Source: Streptomyces sp. NBC_00190 (lineage in GTDB: Bacteria > Actinomycetota > Actinomycetes > Streptomycetales > Streptomycetaceae). Taken from it: a stretch of 64,000 nt of DNA. The position numbers and the translations under genes were made by a program. The stretch covers positions 124,001-188,000 of the forward strand of contig NZ_CP108132.1 in NCBI RefSeq assembly GCF_036203305.1, in the 5' to 3' direction. Positions 1 to 8,973 of the stretch are shown one piece after another (positions within the stretch are counted from its first letter, which is position 1; every line of letters starts with the position of its first letter). The notes under the pieces are model-generated. The model saw only the letters and a list, made by a program, of their open reading frames with translations, did no database searches and was not told where the DNA came from.

Positions 1-3000
1 GGCCTCGCCGGCGGTGACGAGGGTCATGCCCTCGGGGAGCCGGGCCTCGCCCATGGCGGCGAGGACGACGGGCGGCAGGGTGGCGTGCGTGACCCGCTGC
101 TCGGCGAGGAGCGTGGCCAGCGGCTCGCCCGCGGCCAGCCGTTCGGCGGGCGCGAGGACCAGGGCCGAGCCGGTCGTCAGGGTGGTGAGCATCTCCCAGA
201 CGGAGGCGTCGAAGCTGGGCGAGGAGAACTGCAGCACACGGTGGCCGGGGCCGCCGCCGAACCAGCGCCGGTGGGCGGCGGCCATGCTGGCGACGCCGGT
301 GTGGCTGACGACGACGCCCTTGGGGCGGCCGGTGGAGCCGGAGGTGTAGATGACGTACGCCGCGTCCTCTTGGGTGAGCGGGACGTCCGCGAGGGGTTCG
401 GCGGGCAGCGGGGTCCGGTCCAGCAGAAGCCGTCGGGTGCCGTCGGCGGGCAGGGTGTCCTGGAGGGCGGTGGTGGTGACGACGAGGGCGGGCCGGGCGT
501 CGTCGAGGATGTACGCGATGCGCTCGGCCGGGTACGCCGGGTCGACGGGGACGTAGGCCGCGCCGGCCTTCATCGTGGCGAGGAGGCTGACGAGCGTGTC
601 GACACCGCGGCCCAGGGCGACGGCGACGAGGCGGCCGCGGCCGGCGCCGTGCTCGGTGAGCAGCCGGGCCAGCCGGGCGGCCCGCCCGTCGAGCTCGCGG
701 TAGGTGAGGGTGGTGTCCTCGTGGACGAGGGCGGCCGCGTCGGGGGTGCGGGCGACCTGGGCGGCGAAGAGCTCGGGCGTGGTCGCGGACGGGAGCGGTA
801 CGCCGGTGTCGTTCCACTCCTGAAGGACGCGGGCGCGTTCGTCGGCGCCGAGGAGGTCGACGGCTCCGACGGGGAGGGCGGGGTCGGCGGTGACGGCCTC
901 GATCAGGCGCCGGAAGCGCATCCCCAGGCCGGCGGCGGTCTCGTCGTCGAAGAGGTCGCGGGCGAACTCGACGGTGCCCTCGACGCCCGCGGGCCGGCCG
1001 TCGTCGGTGAAGCGCTCGCCGAGCCGGAACGACAGGTCGAACTTGGCGGTGTCGGTCTCCAGGTGGCGCACCGTCGCGGTCAGGCCGGGCAGCTCGAGGA
1101 CGGGCGCGGCGTTGTCCTCCAGGGCGAGGGTGACCTGGACCAGCGGGTGGCGGGCCAGCGAGCGCACCGGGTTGAGGATCTCCACCAGCCGCTCGAAGGG
1201 CACGTCCTGGTTCGCGTAGGCGGTGAGGTCGTACTCGCGGACGCGGTCGAGGAGTTGGCGGAAGGTCGGGCTGCCGGAGACGTCGGTGCGCAGCACGAGG
1301 GTGTTGACGAAGAAGCCGACCAGGTCGCCGAGGGCCTCGTCGGTGCGGCCGGCGATGACGGTGCCGACGGGGATGTCGTCGCCGGCGCCGAGGCGGTGCA
1401 GCAGGGCGGCGAGGGCGGCCTGCGCCACCATGAAGACGCTGGCCTTGCTGTCCCGGGCGAGGGTGAGCAGCCGTTCGTGGACCTCGGGGGCGAGGGCGAA
1501 GGCGACCCGGCCGCCCTGGTGGCCTGCGACGGCGGGGCGGGGCCGGTCGGTGGGCAGGGCGAGCTCCTCGGGCAGTCCGCCGAGGGTGTCCTTCCAGTGC
1601 GCGATCTGCCGGGCGAGGACGTCTTGCGGGTTGTTCTCGTCGCCGAGGAGGTCCCGCTGCCACAGGGTGTAGTCGGCGTACTGGACGGGGAGCGGCGGGT
1701 ACTGGGGGGCGCCGCCGCGCAGCCGGGCCGCGTACGCCTGACTGAGGTCGCGGGTGAAGGGGGCCACGGACCAGCCGTCGCCGGCGATGTGGTGGACCAC
1801 CAGCAACAGGCAGTGGCGTTCGGGGGCGAGGGTGAACAGGTGGGCGCGGACGGGAATCTCGGCGGACAGGTCGAAGCCGCGGGCGGCGGCGCGCACGAGG
1901 CCGTCCTCCAGAGCGGCTTCGTCGGCGACCTCGGTGACGAGCAGCTCGGGGCGGGCGTCGGCGGGGGCCAGGACGTGCTGGTGGGGGGCGCCGTCGCGGA
2001 CGGGGAAGACGGTCCGCAGGCTTTCGTGGCGGGCCACGACGTCGCTCAGGGCGGCGCGCAGGGCCTCGGTGTCGGGGCGGCCGGTCAGCTCGACGGTGAG
2101 CCCGTCGTTGTAGGCGGCCTGGCCGCTGCCGTTCTCCATCTGGTTGAGGAACCACAGCCGGTTCTGCGCCGCCGACAGCGGCAGCAGCTCGGGCCGCGGG
2201 CGCGCGGTGAGCGCGGGCCGGGCGGCCTGGGCGGCGAGGCCCAGGGCCTGGGCGAGGGTGGCGACCGTGGCGTTCTCGAAGACCGTACGCAGGGTCAGCT
2301 CGGCCCGCAGCTCCTTGCGGATCCGGCCGACCAGCCGGGTCACCTGGAGGGAACTGCCGCCGAGGAGGAAGAAGTTGTCGTCGACGGAGACGACCTGCTC
2401 ACCGAGGACCTCGGTGAACAGCCGGCACAGGGTCTCCTCGGCGTCGGTGCGCGGCGCCCGGGAGGCGGTGGCGGGGGCCTCAGTCTTCGGCGCGGACGCG
2501 GAGGCGGACGTGGACGCGGAGGCGGGTACGGAGGCGGGTACGTCGGCGGCGAGCGCGCGCGGCGGCAGGGCCGAGGTGTCGAGTTCGAGGGAGCCGACGG
2601 TCGCGTCGGGGGCGGCGGCGCCGAGCCGGTGCAGGAAGTCGAGGAAGGTCAGCTGGTAGGCGCGCAGGTCCTCGTCGCCGTACAGGTCGGGGTTGGCGTC
2701 GAAGTCGATCTGGAGGCCGGAGGCGGTGCCGCGGTCGTAGACGATGAAGGAGATGTCGTCGGCGGGGCCGATGGACAGGTTGTGGGGGCGCGCGGTGTGG
2801 CCGCCGAAGCTCAGGTCGTAGTCGAACATCATGATGTTGACGTGCGGGCCGACCAGGCGGCGGTCGTCGGCGAGCATGCCGAGGTCGCGGCGCAGGTCCT
2901 CGAACTGGTAGCGCTGGTGCTTCATGGCGGCGCGCATCTCGCCGGAGACCTGGTGCAGCAGTTCCTCGACGGTGCTGTCCGGACGGATGGCGATGCGCAG

Positions 3001-3894
3001 CGGCAGCACGTTGGAGACCATGCCGGGGACGCTGCGGGCGTTCTTGCCGAGCCGGGTGGAGACGGGCAGGCCGAGCACGATCTCGGGGGCTCCGGTGAGC
3101 CGCTGCAGCCACAGGGCGACGGCGGCGATCAGCGCGGGCGGCCAGGTGACGGCGGCGTCGGAGGCCAAAGTGCGCAGCCGCTCGGTCTCGGTCCGGCCGA
3201 GGTAGGCGGTGCGGCGGGCCAGCGAGCGTGCCAGGGCCGGCTGCTCGCCGGAGAGGCTGACGGGCTCGGGGGCTTCCTTGAGCCGGTCGATCCAGTAGGC
3301 GCGGTCGGTGCCGAAGCGCTCCGACTCCCGGTAGGCGGCCTTCTCGTCGAGCAGCCGGGCCAGCGGGGCGAAGGGGGTGTCCGGGACGGGCTCGCCGGCC
3401 ACCAGTGCGGAGTACACGGCCGCGGTGCGCTGGACGACCATGTTGACGGTGAAGCCGTCGACCAGCAGGTGGTGGTAGCGGTGCAGCCACAGGTGCCGGT
3501 CTTCGGCGACCTTGAAGAGGGCGAAGAGGAAGAGCTGGTCGTGCTCGGTGTCCAGGGGCGTGGCGAAGTCCTCGGCCATCCAGGCGCGGGCGGCCGTCCA
3601 CGGGTTCGGGGCGTCGCTGACGTCGACGACGTGCAGCGACCAGTCGAGGTCCGCGGCGGGCACGAGCCGTGCGGCGGGGCCGCCCTCGGCCTCCAGGAAG
3701 CGCAGGCGCAGCGTCTCGGCCTCGGTGACGACGCGCCGCAGTGACGCCTCGAAGAGCTCCGCGTCCACCGGCCCGTTGATTTCCAGGAATTCGCCGGTGT
3801 TGAAGATTGTGTTCTGCGGATTCAGCTGCTGCGCGTACCAGACACCCGACTGGGCGGCGGTCAGCGGCAGCAGGGGACCCCGAAGATCGGACAC
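1..3894 (-). CDS. Non-ribosomal peptide synthetase, C-T-C-A, 3' end outside window
   Basis: Multidomain NRPS read leftward and cut by the window edge; about 1,298 residues are visible. Order: condensation domain 1 (residues ~10-420, HHLLVDG near 141, EntF-like start LTAAQSGVWYAQQ), carrier domain (DNFFLLGGSSL, Ser near 513), condensation domain 2 (HHIAGDG near 705), then an adenylation domain with core A3 YTSGSTGRPKG near 1190 that continues off the edge. The first module has no A domain between C and T, so its carrier must be loaded in trans or receive a preformed acyl chain. A low-complexity Ala/Ser/Pro linker precedes the carrier. Start: GTG at 3894 lies 9 bases after GAGGG; GTG at 3900 is the alternative. 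An operator-like palindrome lies 85 bp upstream. A different-frame ORF over its 5' part is a shadow. Later domains and the release domain are unknown. Confidence 0.93.
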   Translation of the reverse strand, partial: MSDLRGPLLPLTAAQSGVWYAQQLNPQNTIFNTGEFLEINGPVDAELFEASLRRVVTEAETLRLRFLEAEGGPAARLVPAADLDWSLHVVDVSDAPNPWTAARAWMAEDFATPLDTEHDQLFLFALFKVAEDRHLWLHRYHHLLVDGFTVNMVVQRTAAVYSALVAGEPVPDTPFAPLARLLDEKAAYRESERFGTDRAYWIDRLKEAPEPVSLSGEQPALARSLARRTAYLGRTETERLRTLASDAAVTWPPALIAAVALWLQRLTGAPEIVLGLPVSTRLGKNARSVPGMVSNVLPLRIAIRPDSTVEELLHQVSGEMRAAMKHQRYQFEDLRRDLGMLADDRRLVGPHVNIMMFDYDLSFGGHTARPHNLSIGPADDISFIVYDRGTASGLQIDFDANPDLYGDEDLRAYQLTFLDFLHRLGAAAPDATVGSLELDTSALPPRALAADVPASVPASASTSASASAPKTEAPATASRAPRTDAEETLCRLFTEVLGEQVVSVDDNFFLLGGSSLQVTRLVGRIRKELRAELTLRTVFENATVATLAQALGLAAQAARPALTARPRPELLPLSAAQNRLWFLNQMENGSGQAAYNDGLTVELTGRPDTEALRAALSDVVARHESLRTVFPVRDGAPHQHVLAPADARPELLVTEVADEAALEDGLVRAAARGFDLSAEIPVRAHLFTLAPERHCLLLVVHHIAGDGWSVAPFTRDLSQAYAARLRGGAPQYPPLPVQYADYTLWQRDLLGDENNPQDVLARQIAHWKDTLGGLPEELALPTDRPRPAVAGHQGGRVAFALAPEVHERLLTLARDSKASVFMVAQAALAALLHRLGAGDDIPVGTVIAGRTDEALGDLVGFFVNTLVLRTDVSGSPTFRQLLDRVREYDLTAYANQDVPFERLVEILNPVRSLARHPLVQVTLALEDNAAPVLELPGLTATVRHLETDTAKFDLSFRLGERFTDDGRPAGVEGTVEFARDLFDDETAAGLGMRFRRLIEAVTADPALPVGAVDLLGADERARVLQEWNDTGVPLPSATTPELFAAQVARTPDAAALVHEDTTLTYRELDGRAARLARLLTEHGAGRGRLVAVALGRGVDTLVSLLATMKAGAAYVPVDPAYPAERIAYILDDARPALVVTTTALQDTLPADGTRRLLLDRTPLPAEPLADVPLTQEDAAYVIYTSGSTGRPKGVVVSHTGVASMAAAHRRWFGGGPGHRVLQFSSPSFDASVWEMLTTLTTGSALVLAPAERLAAGEPLATLLAEQRVTHATLPPVVLAAMGEARLPEGMTLVTAGEA

Positions 3895-3978
3895 AGCCAC
3901 TCACCCTCAAATGTAATTGATGGAAATCAAGGCAACGGAGCATGTCTAACAGCGGACTTTCGGCCAGGACAACGGTGG

Positions 3979-3994
3979 TTGCAGAAAGCTGCCA
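3979..3994. promoter_or_regulatory. Left-cluster operator, site A
   Basis: TTGCAGAAAGCTGCCA, an imperfect palindrome (TTGCAG, 4 bases, CTGCCA). It lies between the leftward NRPS (start 3894) and the rightward gene at 4037, so it could serve both. The same element occurs at four other promoters in the left half (8926, 19646, 22350, 24336). Function as an operator is inferred. Confidence 0.6.
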
Positions 3995-4036
3995 CACGGC
4001 CCCGGCGGCAGATCAGCCGCGTGCTAGCGTCGGAAC

Positions 4037-4594
4037 ATGACCGACATGAAGGCTCCGCAGGGTCTCGTCATCGACCACTACATGCCGGACTGGCATTTCC
4101 GGGAGCGGCATTGGGTGAAGGTGAGCGCGCCGCCGGAAGAGGTGCTTCGGGCGGCCCGCGAGATGACGTGGCGCGAGGCGCCTGTGGCCCGCTTCCTCCT
4201 CGCGTTCACCCGGAACAAACTGCGACCCGAGGGCCGGGTGCTCGACGACTTCGCGATGGGCGGGGACACCGTACTGGAGCTGGCCGAAGCCGAGTTGGTG
4301 TACGGGGGGATCGGTTCGCAGGCCGGCCCGGTGCGCCCGGACCGGCCCATGGCCGAGGTGTTCCGCGACTACGCCGCACCGGGCTGCACCAAGGTGGTCT
4401 TCACACTGCACCTCGCCGGTGGAATTCTCTCCACGGAGACCCGGATATGGGCCACTGACGAGGAGACCCGACGCCGTTTCGGACACTACTGGAAGGTGAT
4501 CCGAATTCCCAGCGGAATGATACGTATCGCTTTGCTTTCCGCCATCAAGCGCCGGGTCGACGTCCGCCCGGCGGGCGAGTCGCGTCAGCCCTGA
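4037..4594 (+). CDS. Small SRPBCC/DUF2867-like protein of unknown function
   Basis: A 185-residue soluble protein without signal peptide or membrane segment. The C-terminal half (residues ~120-170: ETRIWATDEETRRRFGHYW, then a helix ending in IRIALLSAIKRR) resembles DUF2867/SRPBCC-type proteins, which have a helix-grip fold and bind hydrophobic ligands. No catalytic residue can be named. It is the only rightward gene in the first 24 kb. Its last 10 bases overlap the stop of the convergent NRPS gene at 4585. The promoter region contains operator site A, so it is probably co-regulated with the NRPS. It could be a ligand-binding or cyclase-like accessory protein; the family assignment is tentative. 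A start at 4046 (second Met) is possible. Confidence 0.7.
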   Translation: MTDMKAPQGLVIDHYMPDWHFRERHWVKVSAPPEEVLRAAREMTWREAPVARFLLAFTRNKLRPEGRVLDDFAMGGDTVLELAEAELVYGGIGSQAGPVRPDRPMAEVFRDYAAPGCTKVVFTLHLAGGILSTETRIWATDEETRRRFGHYWKVIRIPSGMIRIALLSAIKRRVDVRPAGESRQP

Positions 4595-7287
4595 GCGTCC
4601 CGTACGACTTCGATGAATCGGCCCGCCGTCGAGTTGCGGTAGAAGTCCTGGGTGGTCACCTTCGGCAGGCCCTGTTCCCGCATTTCGCGGAGCACCCGGA
4701 TGACCAGCAGCGAGTTCCCGCCGAGTTCGAAGAAATTGTCCTTCGGTGTGACGTCCGCGTTCAGGGCGTGGCCCCAGAGTTTCAGGATCTGCGCGGTCAG
4801 CGGGTCATGGCCGTCGGCGCTGCCGTCCCCGGCCGAAGCGGCGCGCTGTCCGGCGGGGGCCGCGGCCGGGGCCGGCAGGGCCGCCGTGTCCACCTTGCCG
4901 TTGATGGTCAACGGGATCGCGGCCACCTCGGTCAGCGACGAGGGGACCATGTAGGCGGGCAGCACCCCCCGCGCGTGGGCCAGTACGTCCGCCGTGGCGG
5001 CGGGTCCGCGCAGGGCCACGTACGCGTCGATGCGGGCGGTCGCCGCGTCGCCGGGGGTGTCGTGGTTGAGGATGGTGGCCGCGCCCGCGACGTCGGGGTG
5101 GCTGAGCAGCACGTTGCGGATCTCGTCCAGCTCGATGCGGTGGCCGCGGACCTTGACCTGGCTGTCGAGCCGGCCGAGGTGGTCGAGGCTGCCGTCGGGG
5201 CGCAGCCGGCCCCGGTCACCGCTGCGGTAGAGGCGGCCGCCGCCGTACGGGTCGGTGACGAAGCGCTCGGCGGTCAGTTCGGGCTGGCCCAGGTAGCGGT
5301 CGGCGACTCCGGCGCCGCCCACGCAGATCTCGCCCGCGGCGCCGACCGGCAGCAGCCGGCCGCGCGGGTCGCGGACGGAGAGGGTCCAGCCGGGCAGCGC
5401 GCGGCCGACCTTGCGGCCGGCGGCGAGGACGTCGGCCGGGGTCACGGTGTGGGCGGTGACGTGCACGGTGGTCTCGGTGATGCCGAACATGTTCACCAGG
5501 CGGCAGTCGGTGGGCGAGTGCCGGGCGAACCAGGGGGCGAGCATCCGTACGTCGAGCGGTTCGCCGCCGAAGACCACCAGGCGCACGGCGAGGCCGGCGG
5601 ACGTGCGCCGGTCGGCCTCGACGACCTGGGCGAAGGCGGAGGGAGTCTGGTTGAGCACGGTGACGCCCTCGCGGACGAGCAGGCCGTGGAACAGCTCGGT
5701 GTCGCGGGTCGTCCAGTAGTCGACGACGACCAGGCGGCCGCCGGTGAGCAGGCAGCCCCAGATCTCCCAGACGGAGAAGTCGAAGGCGCTGGAGTGGAAG
5801 AGGGTCCACACGTCGTCGGGGCCGAGCCGGAAGTCCTCGCGGGTCGCCTCGATCAGGGCGGCGACGTTGCGGTGCGGGACCACGACGCCCTTGGGGCGGC
5901 CGGTGGAGCCGGAGGTGTAGATGACGTACGCGGGCGCGGAGCCGTCCTCGGGGCGCGGGGCGGCCGTGGGACCGTCGGCGGCCGGGGGCTCGCCGACGGC
6001 CAGGGCGTGCAGCGCGTCGGGGCCGATCACGCGGACGCCCTCGATGGAAGGGAAGCCGTCGCCGTTGGCGACGACCACGGCGGCGCCCGCGTTCAGGGCG
6101 GTGTAGCGCAGCCGCTCCTCGGGGTAGCGCAGGTCCATGGGCACGTAGGCGCAGCCGGCCTTGAGGACGCCGAGGAGGGTCACCACCAGGTCGGCGTCGC
6201 GTTCGAGGGCGACGCCGACCATGGCGCCGGGGGCCACGCCCAGGGCCCGCAGCCCGGCGGCGGTGCGCTCGGCGCGGGCGTCGAGTTCGGCGTAGCTGAG
6301 GCTGGTGCCGCCGGCGGTCAGGGCGGTCGCCCCGGGGCGGGCGCGCACCACGTCGGCGAAGAGTCCGTCCAGGGTGCGCCCGGCGGCCTCGGCGCTGCCG
6401 ACGGCGGGTGTGACGCCGAGGCGCAGCACCTGCGCGGTCTCCTCGGGCGTGAGCAGCTCGATCGTCTCCAGCGGCCGGTCCGGGGCCTGGGCCAGTTGGT
6501 CCGCGACGTGGGCGACGTGGGCGGCGAACCGTTCGGCGACGTGGGGCGCGAGGTCGCCGCGGTCGTGGCGCAGGGTGCCGGTGGCCGTGCCGTCCGGGTG
6601 GCGCACGAAGTGCAGCACCGCCGGCAGTACGGGGGCCAGGTGCGGCAGGCGCCGCTGTCCTGGTCGGCCGTCCTCGACCAGGACGCCGATGCCGGCGAGG
6701 GTCAGCGGGGCGCCGTCGTAGGTCTCCCAGCGGGCCTGGAGCGCGGCGGCGTCCAGCGTCTCGTCGAGGGCCTCGCCCGCGCCGTACCGGGCCAGGACCA
6801 GCGCGGTCGCGGCGGCGAGCAGGGCGGGGTCGGCGGGCAGGCGCTCCGGCAGCGGGACGGGCACCTCGGCGGTGCGCCCCACCTCGGCCGCGTCGCCCAG
6901 ACCCCATTCGAGGGCGGGCCGGTCGCCGGCCGGGAGCCCGGCGGCGGCGCCGTCCCGCCCGAAGGTCAGTGAGGTCCCGTCGAGGGTGAGGCCGTGGCGT
7001 GCCACCAGCACCAGGTCGCCGTCGCCGTCGCGGTAGCGCAGCAGTACGGCGCGCAGCGGCAGTCCGGCGCCGCGCAGCGGGCGCTCGGCCTCCCGCCGGG
7101 CCCGGGCCGCGGCGGCGGGGTGGGCGGCGTCCAGGGAGAGCTGCTCCTCCCACAGGCGCAGGTCGGCCAGTTCGGGCCAGGCCGGTGCGGCTCCGGCGCG
7201 CAGGCGCCGCTCCAGCTCCGCGGCATCGACCGGGCCCGGCATCCGGACCACCAGGCTGTGGCAGGACGCGGCCTGACTTCTCGACAT
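4585..7287 (-). CDS. NRPS protein: degenerate C, threonine-type A, T
   Basis: A 900-residue protein. Residues 1-~330 resemble a shortened condensation domain in which the HHxxxDG site reads HGLTLDG (near 98-104), so the second, catalytic His is Gly. The A domain follows (A3 YTSGSTGRPKG near 456; A10 Lys in TINGKVD), then a carrier domain (FFELGGNSLLV, Ser near 858). Reading the ten specificity positions from AFDFSVWEIWG, LNQTPSAF, VVFGGE and NMFGITETTVHVT gives D-F-W-N-V-G-M-V-H-K, the threonine code. There is no thioesterase. Start ATG at 7287 follows AGGAG at good spacing; the open frame upstream lacks an RBS. It probably loads Thr on its own carrier or supplies the A-less module of the NRPS at 1-3894. 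An MbtH protein encoded nearby fits this A domain. Confidence 0.93.
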   Translation of the reverse strand: MSRSQAASCHSLVVRMPGPVDAAELERRLRAGAAPAWPELADLRLWEEQLSLDAAHPAAAARARREAERPLRGAGLPLRAVLLRYRDGDGDLVLVARHGLTLDGTSLTFGRDGAAAGLPAGDRPALEWGLGDAAEVGRTAEVPVPLPERLPADPALLAAATALVLARYGAGEALDETLDAAALQARWETYDGAPLTLAGIGVLVEDGRPGQRRLPHLAPVLPAVLHFVRHPDGTATGTLRHDRGDLAPHVAERFAAHVAHVADQLAQAPDRPLETIELLTPEETAQVLRLGVTPAVGSAEAAGRTLDGLFADVVRARPGATALTAGGTSLSYAELDARAERTAAGLRALGVAPGAMVGVALERDADLVVTLLGVLKAGCAYVPMDLRYPEERLRYTALNAGAAVVVANGDGFPSIEGVRVIGPDALHALAVGEPPAADGPTAAPRPEDGSAPAYVIYTSGSTGRPKGVVVPHRNVAALIEATREDFRLGPDDVWTLFHSSAFDFSVWEIWGCLLTGGRLVVVDYWTTRDTELFHGLLVREGVTVLNQTPSAFAQVVEADRRTSAGLAVRLVVFGGEPLDVRMLAPWFARHSPTDCRLVNMFGITETTVHVTAHTVTPADVLAAGRKVGRALPGWTLSVRDPRGRLLPVGAAGEICVGGAGVADRYLGQPELTAERFVTDPYGGGRLYRSGDRGRLRPDGSLDHLGRLDSQVKVRGHRIELDEIRNVLLSHPDVAGAATILNHDTPGDAATARIDAYVALRGPAATADVLAHARGVLPAYMVPSSLTEVAAIPLTINGKVDTAALPAPAAAPAGQRAASAGDGSADGHDPLTAQILKLWGHALNADVTPKDNFFELGGNSLLVIRVLREMREQGLPKVTTQDFYRNSTAGRFIEVVRDAQG

Positions 7288-7322
7288 GGTCGGACTCCTG
7301 ACGTACGAGGGGGAGAGGAGGG

Positions 7323-8162
7323 TCAGCGGGCGCTGAAGCCGCCGTCGACGGTGAGGGTGGTCCCGGTGACCTGCCGGGAGTCGTCCCCGGCGAGCCAGAG
7401 GGCGGCGCCGGCGATGTCCTGGGGTTCGATGAGGGCGTTCATCGGCTGGGACTGGACGAATATCTCCTCGTGCTCGTCGACGGCGACGTCGAGCGAGCGG
7501 GCGATCTCGGCCAGCATCCGGCCCTCGTGCAGCGGGTCGTCGCGCACCGATCCGGGGCACAGGGCGTTGACCCGGACCCGGAAGGGCGCGTAGTCGAGGG
7601 CGGCGGCCTTGGTCAGCCCGATCAGGCCGTGCTTGGCGGCGACGTAACCGGCGAAGTGGCGGTAGCCGACGAGTCCGGCGGTGGAGGCGACGTTGACGAC
7701 GCTGCCGGAGCGCTGTTCGACCATGGCGGGGACGAGGGCCTTCATCATGCGCCAGGCGCCGGTGAGGTCGATGCCGACCATCAGCTCCCACTCGTCCTCG
7801 GCGATCTCGTGTACGGCCTTGCCCGACGGCGCGGCGATGCCGGCGTTGTTGAGCAGGACGTCCACGGTGCCGAAGCGGTCCAGCGCCTGTTCGGCGACGG
7901 CGTCCACGGCGCGCGGGTCGCGGACGTCCGCGACGGCGGTGTGCACGGCGGCGCCGTGCGCCCGGCAGAGCTGCGCGGTGTGCTCCAGCTGGCTCCCGGA
8001 GCCCAGCGGGTACGGCACTCCGGCCAGGTCCCCCGCGACGTCGACCAGGACGAGGTCGGCTCCTTCCGCGGCGAAGCGGACGGCGCAGGAGCGGCCGAGG
8101 CCGCGGGCCGCGCCGGTCACCACTGCCGTCTTGCGCCCGAGGCGGGCGGAGGCGGCGGTCAT
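7323..8162 (-). CDS. SDR-family NAD-dependent dehydrogenase, mycofactocin-type
   Basis: A 279-residue Rossmann enzyme. The N-terminal TAVVTGAARGLGRS binds the dinucleotide, LLNNAGIAAP is the usual SDR motif, and the catalytic Ser-Tyr-Lys lies in NVASTAG and GYVAAKHG. An insert after the second strand (DVAGDLAGVPYPLGSGSQL) and the long loop near the active site resemble SDRs that use mycofactocin as an external redox partner and hold NAD(H) tightly. That sub-family call is by resemblance only. Start ATG at 8162 overlaps the stop of the thioesterase gene (ATGA), so the two are translationally coupled. The NRPS gene follows 35 bp downstream. It probably oxidises or reduces an alcohol/ketone of a bound amino-acid or polyketide intermediate. 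Confidence 0.85.
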   Translation of the reverse strand: MTAASARLGRKTAVVTGAARGLGRSCAVRFAAEGADLVLVDVAGDLAGVPYPLGSGSQLEHTAQLCRAHGAAVHTAVADVRDPRAVDAVAEQALDRFGTVDVLLNNAGIAAPSGKAVHEIAEDEWELMVGIDLTGAWRMMKALVPAMVEQRSGSVVNVASTAGLVGYRHFAGYVAAKHGLIGLTKAAALDYAPFRVRVNALCPGSVRDDPLHEGRMLAEIARSLDVAVDEHEEIFVQSQPMNALIEPQDIAGAALWLAGDDSRQVTGTTLTVDGGFSAR

Positions 8163-8863
8163 GACCGCAGGTCCGCGGCGACGGCTTCGAGCAGCGGCAG
8201 CGGCGACTCGGTGAGGTACATGTGGCCGCCCCGCGGTTCGACGAGCCGGAAGGCGGCGGTGGTGGCCCGGCGCCACTCCTCGGCCTGCTCCCGGGTCACC
8301 AGGTGGTCGTCCGTGGCGCGCAGCGAGGTGACGGGGGTGCGCAGCGGCGCGTCGGAGACGGGCTTGTAGTTCTCGTGCATCTCCACGTCCGCCCGCAGGA
8401 TCGGCAGCAGCAGCTCCCGCATGTCGGGGTCGGCCAGCGCGTCGTGCTCGTAGCCGGCGAACTCCTGCACCCGGGCGAGGAAGCCGTCGTCGTCCAGGCC
8501 CGTCGCGCGGCGGGTCCGGCCGGTCCAGGGGCCGGGCGAGCCGCTGACGAAGAGGTGGGTGAACTCGACGGCCGGGTCCTGCTCCAGGCGGCGGGCGACC
8601 TCGTAGGCGAGCACCGCGCCCAGGCTGTGGCCGAAGAGCGCGACGGGCCCGTCACCGGCCAGTTCGGCGACGCGCGGGGCGAGGGCGTCGGCCGCGTCGT
8701 GGGCGTCGTGGAACGGCTCGTCGAGGAAGAGCTCCTCGCGGCCGGGCAACTGGACCGGCACGATGCGCGGCGCGTCGGCGGGGAGGTCTTTCCAGGCGCG
8801 GTAGAAACCGGCGCCGCCCCCCGCGAAGGGAAGGCACACCAGGGAGTGGGTCATGAGCGGCAT
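8159..8863 (-). CDS. Type II (editing) thioesterase
   Basis: A 234-residue alpha/beta hydrolase of the TEII family that removes wrong acyl groups from carrier domains. It shows LVCLPFAGGGAGFYRAW at the N terminus, the nucleophile elbow GHSLGA (Ser near 99), and a C-terminal GGHMYL with the catalytic His. Length is normal for the family. It is the first gene of the unit TEII-SDR-NRPS. Operator site B lies 63 bp upstream inside a hairpin. ATG 8863 is taken as start; an in-frame ATG at 8854 is equally possible since no strong RBS is visible. A second TEII is encoded at 20441-21193. Confidence 0.92.
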   Translation of the reverse strand: MPLMTHSLVCLPFAGGGAGFYRAWKDLPADAPRIVPVQLPGREELFLDEPFHDAHDAADALAPRVAELAGDGPVALFGHSLGAVLAYEVARRLEQDPAVEFTHLFVSGSPGPWTGRTRRATGLDDDGFLARVQEFAGYEHDALADPDMRELLLPILRADVEMHENYKPVSDAPLRTPVTSLRATDDHLVTREQAEEWRRATTAAFRLVEPRGGHMYLTESPLPLLEAVAADLRS

Positions 8864-8913
8864 CGCTTTCTGGGAAGCTGCGTGAGAGCCACGCTTTCAT
8901 CGGCTCCGGACAT

Positions 8914-8954
8914 GGGCAACGGGCGTTGCAGATTGCTGCCAACGCCCGTTGCCC
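8914..8954. terminator. Hairpin between MbtH gene and thioesterase gene
   Basis: Perfect 15-bp stem (arms 8914-8928 and 8940-8954, beginning GGGCAACGGGCGTTG) around an 11-base loop, 20 bp beyond the MbtH stop codon. It could terminate the long leftward operon. The loop and stem bases also contain operator site B, so the same bases may act both as terminator and as operator. Confidence 0.65.
8926..8941. promoter_or_regulatory. Left-cluster operator, site B
   Basis: TTGCAGATTGCTGCCA, the same palindrome as site A (TTGCAG, 4 bases, CTGCCA), 63 bp upstream of the thioesterase start at 8863. It lies within the hairpin 8914-8954. Confidence 0.6.
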
Positions 8955-8973
8955 GCCGCCCGGCGGGGGATGG

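Noticed and set aside
85..3744. Open frame of 1,219 codons on the plus strand
   Set aside because: It is antisense to the NRPS gene. The translation is a Gly/Val/Asp-rich sequence with no family resemblance, caused by the high third-position GC of the real gene.
2480..3997. Open frame of 505 codons on the minus strand starting near the NRPS
   Set aside because: It is in another frame of the NRPS first C domain and consists mostly of Arg/Pro/Ala. The true frame gives HHLLVDG and other C-domain motifs.
7288..7791. 5' extension of the C*-A-T gene
   Set aside because: The extension lies in the SDR gene in another frame and has no RBS. ATG 7287 with AGGAG is the start.
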